Positions 24,795 to 33,389 of a DNA stretch of 64,000 nucleotides are shown here, in pieces. Source of the DNA: JBEBGV01 sp040081265 (GTDB lineage: Bacteria > Acidobacteriota > Vicinamibacteria > Vicinamibacterales > UBA2999); assembly GCA_040081265.1 (NCBI GenBank), contig JBEBGV010000018.1, positions 1 to 64,000 on the forward strand. The letters run 5' to 3'. Within the stretch, counting starts at the first letter, position 1. Each line of letters opens with the position of its first letter. The translations under genes were made by a program, and so were the position numbers. The notes beneath the pieces were generated by a model. The model saw nothing but the letters and a program-made list of their open reading frames with translations. It was not told where the DNA came from and did not search any database.

Positions 24795-26579
24795 TTACAC
24801 GCACGCCGTCGCAATGCGACGGTCCTTCACGTCGATGCGACACGCATCGATCGTGATCTCGAGGTCCAGGACGTCTGCGAGCTCGTCGACCAGGTACGGC
24901 AGTCGACGCAGTTCGGCGCCCTGGAGCAGGTTGTGGACATCGGCCTCATCGGCGCCAAACGGGCGCGTCGGGGCGGGACGTCCGAGCATCTGGTTGATTC
25001 GGGTCTGCGGCACGCACGCCGCCCGGATAATGGCCTGGGTGGTCGCAAAGAAATGGACCAGGTGACGCGCCATCTCGACGATCGCTGTGTGGTTTTCAGC
25101 GGCAGCGAAGCGATCGGCCAGCACCCCGGTGAGCGCACCTTCCATCTCGGCAAGCCTCGGGCCTGGCGCCACAGCGAGCTGGGCCGCGAGTGGCGGCATC
25201 GCATCCGGCACGGACAGCCCGCGGCCGCACTGCTCATACATGTCCGCGTAGACCTGTTCGCGATGCACGCGCCACTCCTCGGTGGCGAGATAGGTACCAC
25301 GCCGCATGCCGTCGACCCGCTCACGCAGACGGTCGCGGAAAGGCGCAAGGCCATCGACGCCGGCCGCCGCACCCGCCTCAGCGATGTCGCCGAGCTGCTC
25401 ATAGGCGCGCGTCATCGCCGGCCAGAGCGAGAAGAACGCGCCGTAGACCTGCAGGCCGTAGAGCCCGTAGTCGAATGCCGCGTCCATCTCGGCAAGCGCA
25501 GCCGCCACGGGCGCGTCGAACGCGAACTGGTCCGCCTGCTCAGCCCCTTCGCCGTCGAGGAGGACGCGAATGAACTGCTGGATCATGTGCTGTGGGCCCG
25601 CGCACACACCCGTCTCGGAGTGGAACGAGTAGTTCCGCTCGGCGTATTCGAAAATCTGGTCGCTGGTCAGCGGCGCATCAGCCGGCATGGTTGGTTCGCC
25701 GATCGGCACAAACAGCATCTGGTGCATGGTCATGCGCAGACCGTCGGTGACGCGGAAGAGCGATGAGAGCGCGGGATGCAGTTGGCCATTGGCAAGGCCG
25801 TCGGCCTTGACCAGCTGATAGGTCGGCACCGCCAGCACCATCGTCGCCAGGCGCTCGACGCGCCCGACCGTCCAGCCCTCGGCGGCGTCGGGAAAGCGCT
25901 GCAGGAAGCCCGCGCGAATCCGCGACAGCGTCGCCATCATCTGCTTCCAGTGCAGACGCATGGCCTTGAGGGCCGTCACATTCATCGGCCGATCGCTCAT
26001 GTGCCGCGTGCCCGGGTAGGCGCACGTCAACCAGGTGGTGGGAGCATCGAGCCGGAGCGAGCGGGGAAATACGTTGGCTTCACCCACCTGCCGGCCGTCG
26101 GCGTCGAGCGCGATGTGCGCGACGCGGAAGACAGGGATGACGAGCTCGAGGTAACCCACCTCGACCGGCCGGCCAGTCAGCTCGCCGGTGATGGCTTCGC
26201 ACTCATTCCAGGTGCGCGGCCTGGTGCAGCTCGACTCGGGCAGCGGCGACGGACACACCATGCTGTCCGGCACGTCGTCGGCAACGGTCGCGTCGCTGGC
26301 GTGCTTGAGGATGCCTTCGGCGATCAGGTGTTCGAGCAGCGGCTTGAGCGTCGCCCAGTTCTGGCCGCCGCTCCACTCGACCGCCGCGCCCGCCGTGAAG
26401 TGGGACTGCGTAGCCAGGGTCTCGCCGAAGGCGAAGAGCTCGGGCTCGTCGAAGGAAATTTCCTTGTCGCCGTAGTAGAGGTTGAGCGCCGGGCCACCGG
26501 CCTCGCTGGTGGTGCGCTGCACCACCATGCGCTTCTTCAGCGAGAGGATGAGTTCGTCGGACGTCTGCAACCCGTTCAC
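24795..26579 (-). CDS. Unknown 594-aa protein of the peptide locus (candidate maturase)
   Basis: Large soluble protein with no recognised domain, no signal peptide and no radical SAM Cys motif. Residues 1-90 (LILSLKKRMVVQRTTSEAG, EPELFAFGETLATQ, LLEHLIAEGILKHA) look like a winged-helix or peptide-recognition module. The remainder is mainly helical with conserved-looking segments LHWKQMMATLSRIRAGFLQRF and RMTMHQMLFVPIGEP. Several Cys are present, including CPSPLPESSC. It starts with GTG at 26579, 35 nt from three Pho-like boxes, and is the first gene of the operon ahead of both precursors. A role in modifying or binding the precursors is inferred from position only. Confidence 0.8.
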   Translation of the reverse strand: MNGLQTSDELILSLKKRMVVQRTTSEAGGPALNLYYGDKEISFDEPELFAFGETLATQSHFTAGAAVEWSGGQNWATLKPLLEHLIAEGILKHASDATVADDVPDSMVCPSPLPESSCTRPRTWNECEAITGELTGRPVEVGYLELVIPVFRVAHIALDADGRQVGEANVFPRSLRLDAPTTWLTCAYPGTRHMSDRPMNVTALKAMRLHWKQMMATLSRIRAGFLQRFPDAAEGWTVGRVERLATMVLAVPTYQLVKADGLANGQLHPALSSLFRVTDGLRMTMHQMLFVPIGEPTMPADAPLTSDQIFEYAERNYSFHSETGVCAGPQHMIQQFIRVLLDGEGAEQADQFAFDAPVAAALAEMDAAFDYGLYGLQVYGAFFSLWPAMTRAYEQLGDIAEAGAAAGVDGLAPFRDRLRERVDGMRRGTYLATEEWRVHREQVYADMYEQCGRGLSVPDAMPPLAAQLAVAPGPRLAEMEGALTGVLADRFAAAENHTAIVEMARHLVHFFATTQAIIRAACVPQTRINQMLGRPAPTRPFGADEADVHNLLQGAELRRLPYLVDELADVLDLEITIDACRIDVKDRRIATACV

Positions 26580-26613
26580 AAGAAGCAGTTTCGGGCCTTG
26601 CCGACCTGTCTCG

Positions 26614-26642
26614 TGTCAGGGAGATGTCAAGAACCTGTCAAA
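26614..26642 (-). promoter_or_regulatory. Pho-box-like array upstream of the peptide operon
   Basis: Three TGTCA copies (26614, 26625, 26636) at exact 11-bp spacing, read TGACA on the minus strand facing the operon. The 11-bp direct-repeat layout is that bound by PhoB/OmpR-family regulators. A 17-nt segment (26626-26642) is identical to one at 31980-31996. The array overlaps the last codon of the upstream kinase gene. Confidence 0.65.
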
Positions 26643-28365
26643 TGTGACTGGGAAACTGCAGCAGGAAGGTGGTGCCCTCCGGGCCTGACCGTTCCACCGA
26701 TGCGGTCCCCCCATGCTGCTGCATGACGTTCTGCACCACGGTCAGCCCGAGCCCGGTGCCTTTCTGCTTGCCGTGACTGACAAATGGTTCGAACAATGTC
26801 GCCGCGATGGCGTCGGGAATACCCGGGCCGTTGTCGACGACGCGAATGTCCACACCGTGCGAGGTCAGCTGCCCGGTCACCTCGATGCGCCCCGTCGTGG
26901 GCGACACCGCCTCCGCGGCGTTGAACAGCAGGTTCACCATCACGCGCTCGAACTTGTAGGGATCGAACCACGCGACGCATTCGGGGCCAACCGACCCGCT
27001 AATTTGCACGTGTTCGAATTCCGGCAACGCCTTGACCGTCTTGATCGCCCGATCGATCACCTCGTCGAGCCGTCCCTGGCTGCGCTGCAGGGCCTGGCGC
27101 TCATGCGAGAAGCCGAGCAGGCCATTGAGCTCGTCGGTCATGTGGTTGATGGCGATGCGGATCTCCTGGAAGAAATCCTTGCGCTGCGCGTCGGTGAGAT
27201 CGCGCTCGGCCAGGAACTCGGCGTACGCCTGAATAGCCGTCAGCGGATGCCTGAGATCGTGGGAAATCGTATTGGCCATCAATCCGATGGTGGCCATGCG
27301 CTCGGTCTCAATGAGTTTGCGCTGTGTCGCCTGCAGCTGTCGTCGCATGCGATTGAAGGCCGTCGTCAACGCCGACACTTCGTCGCCGCCGCGCTCATCG
27401 AGCGGGTAATCGTAGTCGCCCCGCTCGAGCGCCTGGACACCGGACACCAGCCGCGCGAGCGGACGAGTGAAACTGGTGGACACGACAAACACGAGCAGGC
27501 TTCCCGCCAGAACCCCGACGGCCCCGATGCCAAGGATCCAGCGATTGAGGTCTTCGAGGAACGTGGTGGTGTCGTCGAGCGACTTCAGCACCGTCAGCGT
27601 CACCTGTCGGGCAGAGCCTTGCCGCAGCTGAACGGTTTGCCAGAGGAACGTCTCGTCGGCGAGGCGTACTTCGCGTGCTGTGGGCGAGGCCGGCGCGGGG
27701 CTGGCGACCAGCGCGGTCACGGCCTCCCGCTGGCGCGCCTCGAGGGTGCTGATCACCAGGCGGTTGTCGTAGGCGAAGGCCACGTCACTGGCGGCGACGC
27801 GGCTCACGTCCCCGGCCATCTCCTGGTTGACCTCATACCCGACCGCCAGCACACCGATCGGATAGGCGGTTTCACCTTCACCGAGCGAGATCGGCTGGAG
27901 GAAGACCTGAAAGAGGTGCCCGCCCCCGAACCACCAGTCTCTCGCCTCCCCGCTGGCGACATACCGCGCGATTGCCGCCTGGGCCGCCTCCTGCGGGAAC
28001 TCCGGCGTCGCGGTGTGAAACGCCGAGATGGCACCGCTTCGATCGGCGAGCACCAGCACTTGACTGCCGGCCAGCTGCCAGAAGGTGCGCGACGCATCCT
28101 GGATGGTCGCGGGATCGCCCGACGTCATCAACGCCTTCAACGTGGGCAGCGCCGCCAGGAGCGCCGCCGAGCGTTCGAGCGTGAACTCGCGCTGTGTCTG
28201 CAGGCGATCGAAGGTGACAATCGAGGTGTCCAGCGCGGCCACGAGTTCCTCTCTCGCCCGGATCTCCACCCGGTAGCGCACGAGGAGCAGCACCGCGGTG
28301 GTGATCAAGGCGGAGATCAGCACCAGGGCGAGCAGGAACTTGGTTCGAAGCGTCACGGTGGGCAC
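26638..28365 (-). CDS. Membrane sensor histidine kinase
   Basis: A 575-aa two-component sensor. An N-terminal helix (about 8-29), a periplasmic sensor region of about 250 residues, a second helix (about 280-302, VLAGSLLVFVVS), HAMP domain (FTRPLARLVSGVQALERGDYDYPL), then SHDLRHPLTAIQAYAEF with phospho-acceptor His369, N-box NLLFNAAEAV and G-boxes VVDNGPGIP and GTGLGLTVV. GTG start, 15 nt after the response regulator stop. The sensed signal is unknown. It and the regulator probably form an operon, and the peptide operon begins 58 nt downstream on the same strand. Confidence 0.92.
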   Translation of the reverse strand: MPTVTLRTKFLLALVLISALITTAVLLLVRYRVEIRAREELVAALDTSIVTFDRLQTQREFTLERSAALLAALPTLKALMTSGDPATIQDASRTFWQLAGSQVLVLADRSGAISAFHTATPEFPQEAAQAAIARYVASGEARDWWFGGGHLFQVFLQPISLGEGETAYPIGVLAVGYEVNQEMAGDVSRVAASDVAFAYDNRLVISTLEARQREAVTALVASPAPASPTAREVRLADETFLWQTVQLRQGSARQVTLTVLKSLDDTTTFLEDLNRWILGIGAVGVLAGSLLVFVVSTSFTRPLARLVSGVQALERGDYDYPLDERGGDEVSALTTAFNRMRRQLQATQRKLIETERMATIGLMANTISHDLRHPLTAIQAYAEFLAERDLTDAQRKDFFQEIRIAINHMTDELNGLLGFSHERQALQRSQGRLDEVIDRAIKTVKALPEFEHVQISGSVGPECVAWFDPYKFERVMVNLLFNAAEAVSPTTGRIEVTGQLTSHGVDIRVVDNGPGIPDAIAATLFEPFVSHGKQKGTGLGLTVVQNVMQQHGGTASVERSGPEGTTFLLQFPSHI

Positions 28366-28380
28366 GATCAGCTCGGCGGG

Positions 28381-29058
28381 TCAGGGAACGAATTTGTAGC
28401 CGGCGTTGTGCACGGTGACGAAGTGCACGGGACTCCCCGGCACCCGCTCGAGTTTCTGGCGCAGGGTCAGGATGTGCGAGTCCACCGTCCGGGTCGAGGG
28501 GTACGAATCGTACCCCCACACATCGCTCAGCAGCTGATCGCGCGACACGACGCGCTGCGGGTTCTGCGCGAAATATTTCAGGAGCTTGAATTCCTGTGGC
28601 GTCAGCGCCACCAGTGTCCCACCGCGAGTCGCCTCCATCCGTGCAAAGTCCACCGCCACCTCATCGAAGTACAGGTGTTCCACCGGTGAACTGCGGCGAC
28701 TGCGGCGAAGCACGGCGCGCACGCGGGCGACCAGCTCGCGCGGACTGAACGGCTTGGTGACGTAGTCGTCGGCGCCCAGTTCGAGCAGCAGCACCCGATT
28801 CACTTCCTCCACCGAACCCGTCAGCACCAGGATCGGCACGTCCTCCGACTGCTTGCGCATCTCGCGACACACGTCCTGCCCTCCCACCTGTGGCATCTTG
28901 AGGTCGAGGATCACGAAGTTCGGTCGTGAGGTGCGAAATGTCGCCAGCCCTTCAGCACCGTTCTGGGCTACTTCGACGACATAACCTTCCGATTCGAACA
29001 GCTCACGCAGGGCTTTTCGAATCGAACGGTCATCTTCGATGACGAGAATCTTTTCCAT
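28381..29058 (-). CDS. OmpR/PhoB-family response regulator
   Basis: A 225-aa regulator: receiver with acidic residues Glu8-Asp10, phospho-acceptor Asp52 (VILDLKMPQ), Thr in LVLTGS and Lys in DYVTKPFSPREL. The C-terminal winged helix has LTPQEFKLLKYFAQNP and RTVDSHILTLRQKLE. I start at MEKILVIEDD (29058); the longer frame upstream lacks domain support. PhoB-like regulators bind 11-bp direct repeats, and two such arrays occur nearby (26614 and 31945-32007), so this is the best candidate to bind them. Direct binding is inferred. Confidence 0.92.
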   Translation of the reverse strand: MEKILVIEDDRSIRKALRELFESEGYVVEVAQNGAEGLATFRTSRPNFVILDLKMPQVGGQDVCREMRKQSEDVPILVLTGSVEEVNRVLLLELGADDYVTKPFSPRELVARVRAVLRRSRRSSPVEHLYFDEVAVDFARMEATRGGTLVALTPQEFKLLKYFAQNPQRVVSRDQLLSDVWGYDSYPSTRTVDSHILTLRQKLERVPGSPVHFVTVHNAGYKFVP

Positions 29059-29076
29059 CGTTGTTTGGTGCCGGGC

Positions 29077-29082
29077 TATATT
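29077..29082 (+). promoter_or_regulatory. -10 element of the outer-membrane protein gene
   Basis: TATATT 9 nt before the ATG at 29092, consistent with a leaderless transcript. The overlapping sequence reads TAATAT on the minus strand and could also serve the divergent response regulator, 33 nt away. Confidence 0.45.
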
Positions 29083-29091
29083 AACTTTTGA

Positions 29092-30558
29092 ATGTTCGTG
29101 AGGCGAAGCCACATCGCGGCCGCACTGACTGTGGCAGTCCTCATGATCGAGGGCGCTGCCGTCGTGCTGGCACAGCAGCCAGTCCCCCCGCAGGCACCTG
29201 CGCCCTCAGACGCCACGCCTGCGATCGACGCGCTGCTGGCTGAAATCAGGCGCCTGCAGCAGGCCATCGATACACTTCGCACCGATCTCACCGAGTCGCG
29301 CGGCGAGACGGCAGCCGTGCAACAGGCACTCGCCACTCTCCGAGCCGAACTCGACGAAGAACGCGAACTGCTTGCGGGCCAGCTCGGCACGATCGAACAG
29401 GCCAAGGTCGAGAGCGGATCAAAGTACCGCGTCCGGGTGTTCGGCATGGCCCTCATGCAGCTGGTAAGCACGCGCGGCGGCGTCGACAACATCGATCTGC
29501 CGCTCCTGGCCATCGAATCGACCCCGGGCGACTCCGGCGGCAATATCTCGGCAGCGGTGCGCCAGTCCTTCATCGGGATCGCTGTATTCGGTCCCACTTT
29601 TCTCGGCATGGAGACCTCAGGCGATCTGCGTCTCGACTTCTTCGGCGGTTTTCCTGACGCCATCGACGGGCTGAGCGCGCCGGGACTACGCCTGCGCACC
29701 ATGGCCTTCGCCCTCGAGGGCAAGACCTTGTCGATTCGGGCTGGACAGGAGGCTCCGTTCTTCTCGCCCCTGTCGCCCGCGTCGCTTGCCACCACTGCAT
29801 ATCCCGCGATGTCGTCCTCAGGCAACATCTGGTCGTGGACCCCGCAAATCTATGTCGAGCGCCGGTTCGAGCGTTCCGCAGAGACCACGCTGACGCTGAG
29901 AACCGGCATGCTGGACGCGCTCACCGGCGAGTTGCCTGCCGGGGAATACAGCCGCTTCGCAACCGCAGGCGAACGCAGCCGTGCGCCGGCGGCAGCCGTG
30001 CACGCCGGGTGGCGACAGAGCCACGAGGAGCGGGTCACGGCCGGTGGAGCGGGCTTCTATTATTCGCGGCAGAACTGGGGCTACGACCGTGTCGTCAATG
30101 CCTGGGCTGTCACCGCTGACTGGGAGGTGCCGCTCATGGCGCGGGTCAGCCTGTCGGGCGAAATCTACGGCGGCCAGGCCATTGGCGGACTGGGCGGTGG
30201 CGCGCACTCCAGCGTGCTGTTCGACGGTGCTCCGGCCGACCCGACAGCCACGGTCTATCCGCTGCACAGCATCGGCGGCTGGGCGCAGCTCAAATTCAGC
30301 GTCACCCCACGGCTTGACGTCAACCTGGCCGGAGGAGGCGATCGGTCGAAGCCCCGTCCGTTTCAGGGCCTGCTTCAGCCGCCACGTGATGAGGCGCCGT
30401 CGGCCTCGCGAAACGCCAGCGCCTTTGCCAACGTGATCTACCAGGCTCGCTCCAATCTTCTTTTCTCGGTCGAGTATCGGCGCCTGTGGACCCGCCGGTT
30501 CGACGGACGCGCCTGGCTTGCCGACCATCTCAACTTCGGAGGCGCCATTGCCTTCTAG
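29092..30558 (+). CDS. Outer-membrane porin-like protein
   Basis: A 488-aa exported protein. A signal peptide (about 1-27, ending VVLAQQ), then a Pro-rich link and a coiled coil (about 43-105, LLAEIRRLQQAIDTLRTDL...LRAELDEERELLAGQL), then repeated amphipathic beta strands through to a C-terminal Phe (NFGGAIAF), typical of barrels of the porin kind with a trimerising coiled coil. It is divergent from the two-component pair and 1 nt upstream of the cupredoxin-like gene. The transported solute is unknown. Confidence 0.82.
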   Translation: MFVRRSHIAAALTVAVLMIEGAAVVLAQQPVPPQAPAPSDATPAIDALLAEIRRLQQAIDTLRTDLTESRGETAAVQQALATLRAELDEERELLAGQLGTIEQAKVESGSKYRVRVFGMALMQLVSTRGGVDNIDLPLLAIESTPGDSGGNISAAVRQSFIGIAVFGPTFLGMETSGDLRLDFFGGFPDAIDGLSAPGLRLRTMAFALEGKTLSIRAGQEAPFFSPLSPASLATTAYPAMSSSGNIWSWTPQIYVERRFERSAETTLTLRTGMLDALTGELPAGEYSRFATAGERSRAPAAAVHAGWRQSHEERVTAGGAGFYYSRQNWGYDRVVNAWAVTADWEVPLMARVSLSGEIYGGQAIGGLGGGAHSSVLFDGAPADPTATVYPLHSIGGWAQLKFSVTPRLDVNLAGGGDRSKPRPFQGLLQPPRDEAPSASRNASAFANVIYQARSNLLFSVEYRRLWTRRFDGRAWLADHLNFGGAIAF

Positions 30559-30559
30559 C

Positions 30560-31306
30560 GTGACCCGCCTGGCGCTGATGCTGACGCTGGCAATCGCCGC
30601 CTGGCAGACGTACGCGTCTGCTGGAGCCCAGTCCGCCGGAGGCACCGTGAGCGGCACAATCAACGTCACCAGCCCGGCCGGACGCAACGGCCGCGCCGCC
30701 GTGCGGGCCGATCGCAGCGGTGTGGTGGTGTGGTTGATGCCGGTCGGTGCATCGCCGCGGGTCAGGCCCACGGGGGCCGATCGCCCACGCTTCACGATGG
30801 TCCAGCGCGGCAAGCGGTTCCTGCCGAGGGTCCTGGTGATTCCGGTCGGTTCAGTGGTCGACTTCCCGAACTTCGACCCGATCTTCCACAACGTGTTCTC
30901 GCTCTTCGAAGGCAAACGGTTCGACCTTGGCCTGTACGAAGCGGGCTCCTCGCGCAGCGTCACGTTCGCCTCGCCAGGGGTGAGCCACGTCTTCTGCAAC
31001 ATCCACCCGGACATGAGCGCCATCGTCGCCGCAGTCGACACCGACTACTTCGCGGCCTCGGCCACCAACGGCACCTTCTCGATCGCCAATGTGCCTGCCG
31101 GACGCTACCGGCTCAACGTCTGGCACGATCGCTTCGCGATCGAGGGCGCCAGCGACTATCCGAAAGAGATCACCGTGTCTGCCGGCGGCCTGGTCCTGGG
31201 CGACCTGCGCTTCTCTGACAGCGGACAGGCGTTGCCCGCACACACCAACAAGTTCGGGCACGGCTACATCCCGCCCAACGCCGCCTCGCCGATCTACCAG
31301 AAGTAA
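30560..31306 (+). CDS. Exported cupredoxin-like protein with carboxypeptidase-regulatory-type tail
   Basis: A 248-aa secreted protein. GTG at 30560 (one nt after the porin stop) gives a clear signal peptide (MTRLALMLTLAIAAWQTYASAGAQS). The central domain carries the cupredoxin ligand pattern: His in FDPIFHNVFS and the later Cys-x-x-His-x-x-Met of FCNIHPDM, predicting a type 1 copper site. The last 80 residues (GTFSIANVPAGRYRLNVWHD) resemble carboxypeptidase-regulatory beta domains. A similar single-domain layout occurs in methylamine-utilisation-like periplasmic proteins. Its function with the porin is unknown. Confidence 0.8.
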   Translation: MTRLALMLTLAIAAWQTYASAGAQSAGGTVSGTINVTSPAGRNGRAAVRADRSGVVVWLMPVGASPRVRPTGADRPRFTMVQRGKRFLPRVLVIPVGSVVDFPNFDPIFHNVFSLFEGKRFDLGLYEAGSSRSVTFASPGVSHVFCNIHPDMSAIVAAVDTDYFAASATNGTFSIANVPAGRYRLNVWHDRFAIEGASDYPKEITVSAGGLVLGDLRFSDSGQALPAHTNKFGHGYIPPNAASPIYQK

Positions 31307-31324
31307 TTCAGCAGGGCCCGGGCG

Positions 31325-31897
31325 CTACGACGAGCTGCTCGAGGACGAGCTGCCGCCACTCGACGACGAACTCGACGAGCTCGACGAGGAACCGCCGCCA
31401 CCCGACGAAGAGCTGGACGAGCCGCCCGAGGACGAGCCGCTCCCACTCGACGAGGAACCCGACGAACTGCTCGAGGACGAGCCTCCGCTCGACGAGGAAC
31501 TCGAGGAGCCTGACGAGCTGCTTGACGACGAGCTCGACGAGCTACCCGACGACGAGCTGCTGCTCCCGGACGAGGAACTCGACGAACCGCTTGAAGAGGA
31601 GCTGCTTCCCGACGAGGAGCTGGACGAGCCACTCGACGAGGAACCCGCTGAACTGCTCGACGGCGAGTTGTTTCCGCCAGACGAGGATCCCGAGGCGCTG
31701 CTCGACGATCCGCCCGGCACTGAGCTCGAGGAACCAAACGACTGCGCTCCGGAGCTCGAGACGATGGGCGCCTCGATGCTGGTCGGCTGGGTGATGCCTT
31801 CGCAGCCGGCCGCCACCATGGCCACGGGGGCGCTGATGAGCAGAAGGAGCAGGTTGCGCCGTTCGAGTAAGTCGCTGTGTTGGTGGCTCTTGGTCAT
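31325..31897 (-). CDS. Poly-serine/glycine lipoprotein
   Basis: A 190-aa predicted lipoprotein. The N-terminus MTKSHQHSDLLERRNLLLLL leads into a lipobox VAAGC, so it is lipidated and exported. Apart from a short segment after the Cys, the mature chain is almost wholly Ser and Gly in runs of 2-11 Ser, with no folded domain. The ATG at 31897 is preferred over upstream codons because it places the signal correctly. Pho-like boxes at 31945 and 31956 face this gene. It could be a flexible surface tether or a glycosylation scaffold; these are guesses. Confidence 0.7.
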   Translation of the reverse strand: MTKSHQHSDLLERRNLLLLLISAPVAMVAAGCEGITQPTSIEAPIVSSSGAQSFGSSSSVPGGSSSSASGSSSGGNNSPSSSSAGSSSSGSSSSSSGSSSSSSGSSSSSSGSSSSSSGSSSSSSSSSSSGSSSSSSSGGSSSSSSSGSSSSGSGSSSGGSSSSSSGGGGSSSSSSSSSSSGGSSSSSSSS

Positions 31898-31944
31898 ACC
31901 GTCGGTTCGTCCACGCTTATCATGCCGCACCGCCACCTCGCATT

Positions 31945-31960
31945 TGTCAGAGAGATGTCA
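31945..31960 (-). promoter_or_regulatory. Pho-like box facing the Ser-rich lipoprotein gene
   Basis: Two TGTCA copies (31945-31949 and 31956-31960) 11 bp apart, reading TGACA towards the lipoprotein gene. Flanking TTGACATCTC matches the peptide-operon array closely. Confidence 0.6.
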
Positions 31961-31979
31961 AAGTTGGCGCCCTGCAGAC

Positions 31980-32007
31980 TTTGACAGGTTCTTGACCTGG
32001 CGTTGAC
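31980..32007 (+). promoter_or_regulatory. Pho-like box array of the glycan operon
   Basis: Three TTGAC copies (31981, 31992, 32003) with exact 11-bp spacing, directed at the gene starting near 32055. TTTGACAGGTTCTTGAC (31980-31996) is identical to the peptide-operon array. Confidence 0.65.
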
Positions 32008-32054
32008 AAGTGTGACCTTCGACTCGCCCATCCTCACTGGAGACCCCAATCGCC

Positions 32055-33389
32055 GTGGGGTTCACAACAGGGGGAGTCGTGCTACAGAGTCAACCCATAC
32101 ATGCGGGACACCGACGCGCCGCGGCCGTCAGGCATCCGAACTTCGCGCCTGACACGCCGGCGGCGGCGATCCGTCAGTGGCCCTCGAGCGAGGTGCACGA
32201 CGCTCCACGCGTCCTCTTCTATTCGCACGATTCCTACGGCCTGGGCCACATCCGGCGAACGCTGTCGCTGTGCCAGACCGTGCGAGAGCGCTACGAGGAC
32301 GCCTCTCTTCTCGTCCTGACAGGGTCCTCGGCGATCTCGACCCTGCCCATCCCCAAGGGGGTGGACTGGGTAAAACTTCCCTGCGTCACGAAGGTGGCCG
32401 ACGAGGAGTACCGCTCGAAGTTCCTCGCCCTGGGCTTCGACGCGATTCGCTCGGTCCGCCGCGAAATCATCTTCTCCACCGCCCAGTTCTACCGTCCTTC
32501 GCTGGTCCTGGTCGACAACGTTCCGCTCGGGCTCAAGGGTGAACTGCGCCGCACCCTCGAAGCCCTGCGCGAGTGGGACCCCGAGGTGCGCGTCGTCCTC
32601 ACCTTGAGGGATGTGCTCGACGCGCCCGCCCGCATCGTCAATCGGTGGAACAACGACGGCACCTACGCCACCCTCGAGCGTCTCTACGACCACGTGATGG
32701 TGTATGGCTCGCCCGACGTGTTCGACGTCGTCAAGGAATACCAGTTTCCAGACCGCCTGGCCGCCAAGGTCTCATATGCGGGCTACATCAAGCGTACGCC
32801 CCAGGGCCTGGTCGCCGACACGCGTGCCGCGCTGCTGCGCGGGGCAGATCGACTGGTGCTGGTCACCGTCGGCGGCGGCGGCGATGGTGCCCCACTGGTT
32901 GAGCAGTACCTGCTCGGCCTCGAAGCTGCCGGGTCGCGTGGCGTGGACGCCAACGCCCAGCACCTGATCGTGTGCGGCCCGGAGATGCCCGTTGCCGATG
33001 TCGAGCGTCTGCGGGCGCGCCACGGCCATCGTCGAGACGTCACCATCGTCACCTTCGCGCCGGATCTCGTGACCACGATGGCTGCCGCCGACGTGGTGGT
33101 GGGCATGGGCGGCTACAACACGATCTGCGAGGTGCTGTCGCTGCGGAAACCGGCGGTCATCATGCCGCGTCGGAGACCGCGGCTGGAGCAGTGGATTCGC
33201 TGCACGCGGCTGGCAGAGATGGGGCTCATCCGTGTCGTGGACCCGGACGATGACCCCGCCACCGCGCTCGTCCGCGAGGTGCGCGCGGCCCTCGGCAGTG
33301 CGCGTCCTCCCCGGGCGTTCGAGACGATGAATGGACTCACGAGTTTTGACGCGTTGCTGCCGCGCCTTCTCGGTGGAGCACGGTCATGA
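32055..33389 (+). CDS. Glycosyltransferase (COG4671-like, GT-B fold)
   Basis: A 444-aa predicted glycosyltransferase. After an N-terminal tail, RVLFYSHDSYGLGHIRRTLSLC gives the glycine/His-rich first Rossmann loop, and the C-terminal half has VTVGGGGDGAPLVEQYL, the MurG-like GGGG turn, and VVVGMGGYNTICEVLSLRKPAVIMPR, the nucleotide-sugar loop. The start is uncertain: GTG at 32055 (GGAG 12 nt upstream) or GTG at 32079. It is the first gene of a six-gene operon with ATGA-type overlaps, downstream of the Pho-like array, so it probably initiates assembly of an exported glycan or glycolipid. Confidence 0.85.
   Translation: MGFTTGGVVLQSQPIHAGHRRAAAVRHPNFAPDTPAAAIRQWPSSEVHDAPRVLFYSHDSYGLGHIRRTLSLCQTVRERYEDASLLVLTGSSAISTLPIPKGVDWVKLPCVTKVADEEYRSKFLALGFDAIRSVRREIIFSTAQFYRPSLVLVDNVPLGLKGELRRTLEALREWDPEVRVVLTLRDVLDAPARIVNRWNNDGTYATLERLYDHVMVYGSPDVFDVVKEYQFPDRLAAKVSYAGYIKRTPQGLVADTRAALLRGADRLVLVTVGGGGDGAPLVEQYLLGLEAAGSRGVDANAQHLIVCGPEMPVADVERLRARHGHRRDVTIVTFAPDLVTTMAAADVVVGMGGYNTICEVLSLRKPAVIMPRRRPRLEQWIRCTRLAEMGLIRVVDPDDDPATALVREVRAALGSARPPRAFETMNGLTSFDALLPRLLGGARS

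Noticed and set aside
31089..32006. Plus-strand frame giving an Asp/Glu/Leu/Pro-rich protein
   Set aside because: It is the antisense reading of the Ser/Gly-rich lipoprotein, which has a lipobox and upstream regulatory boxes.
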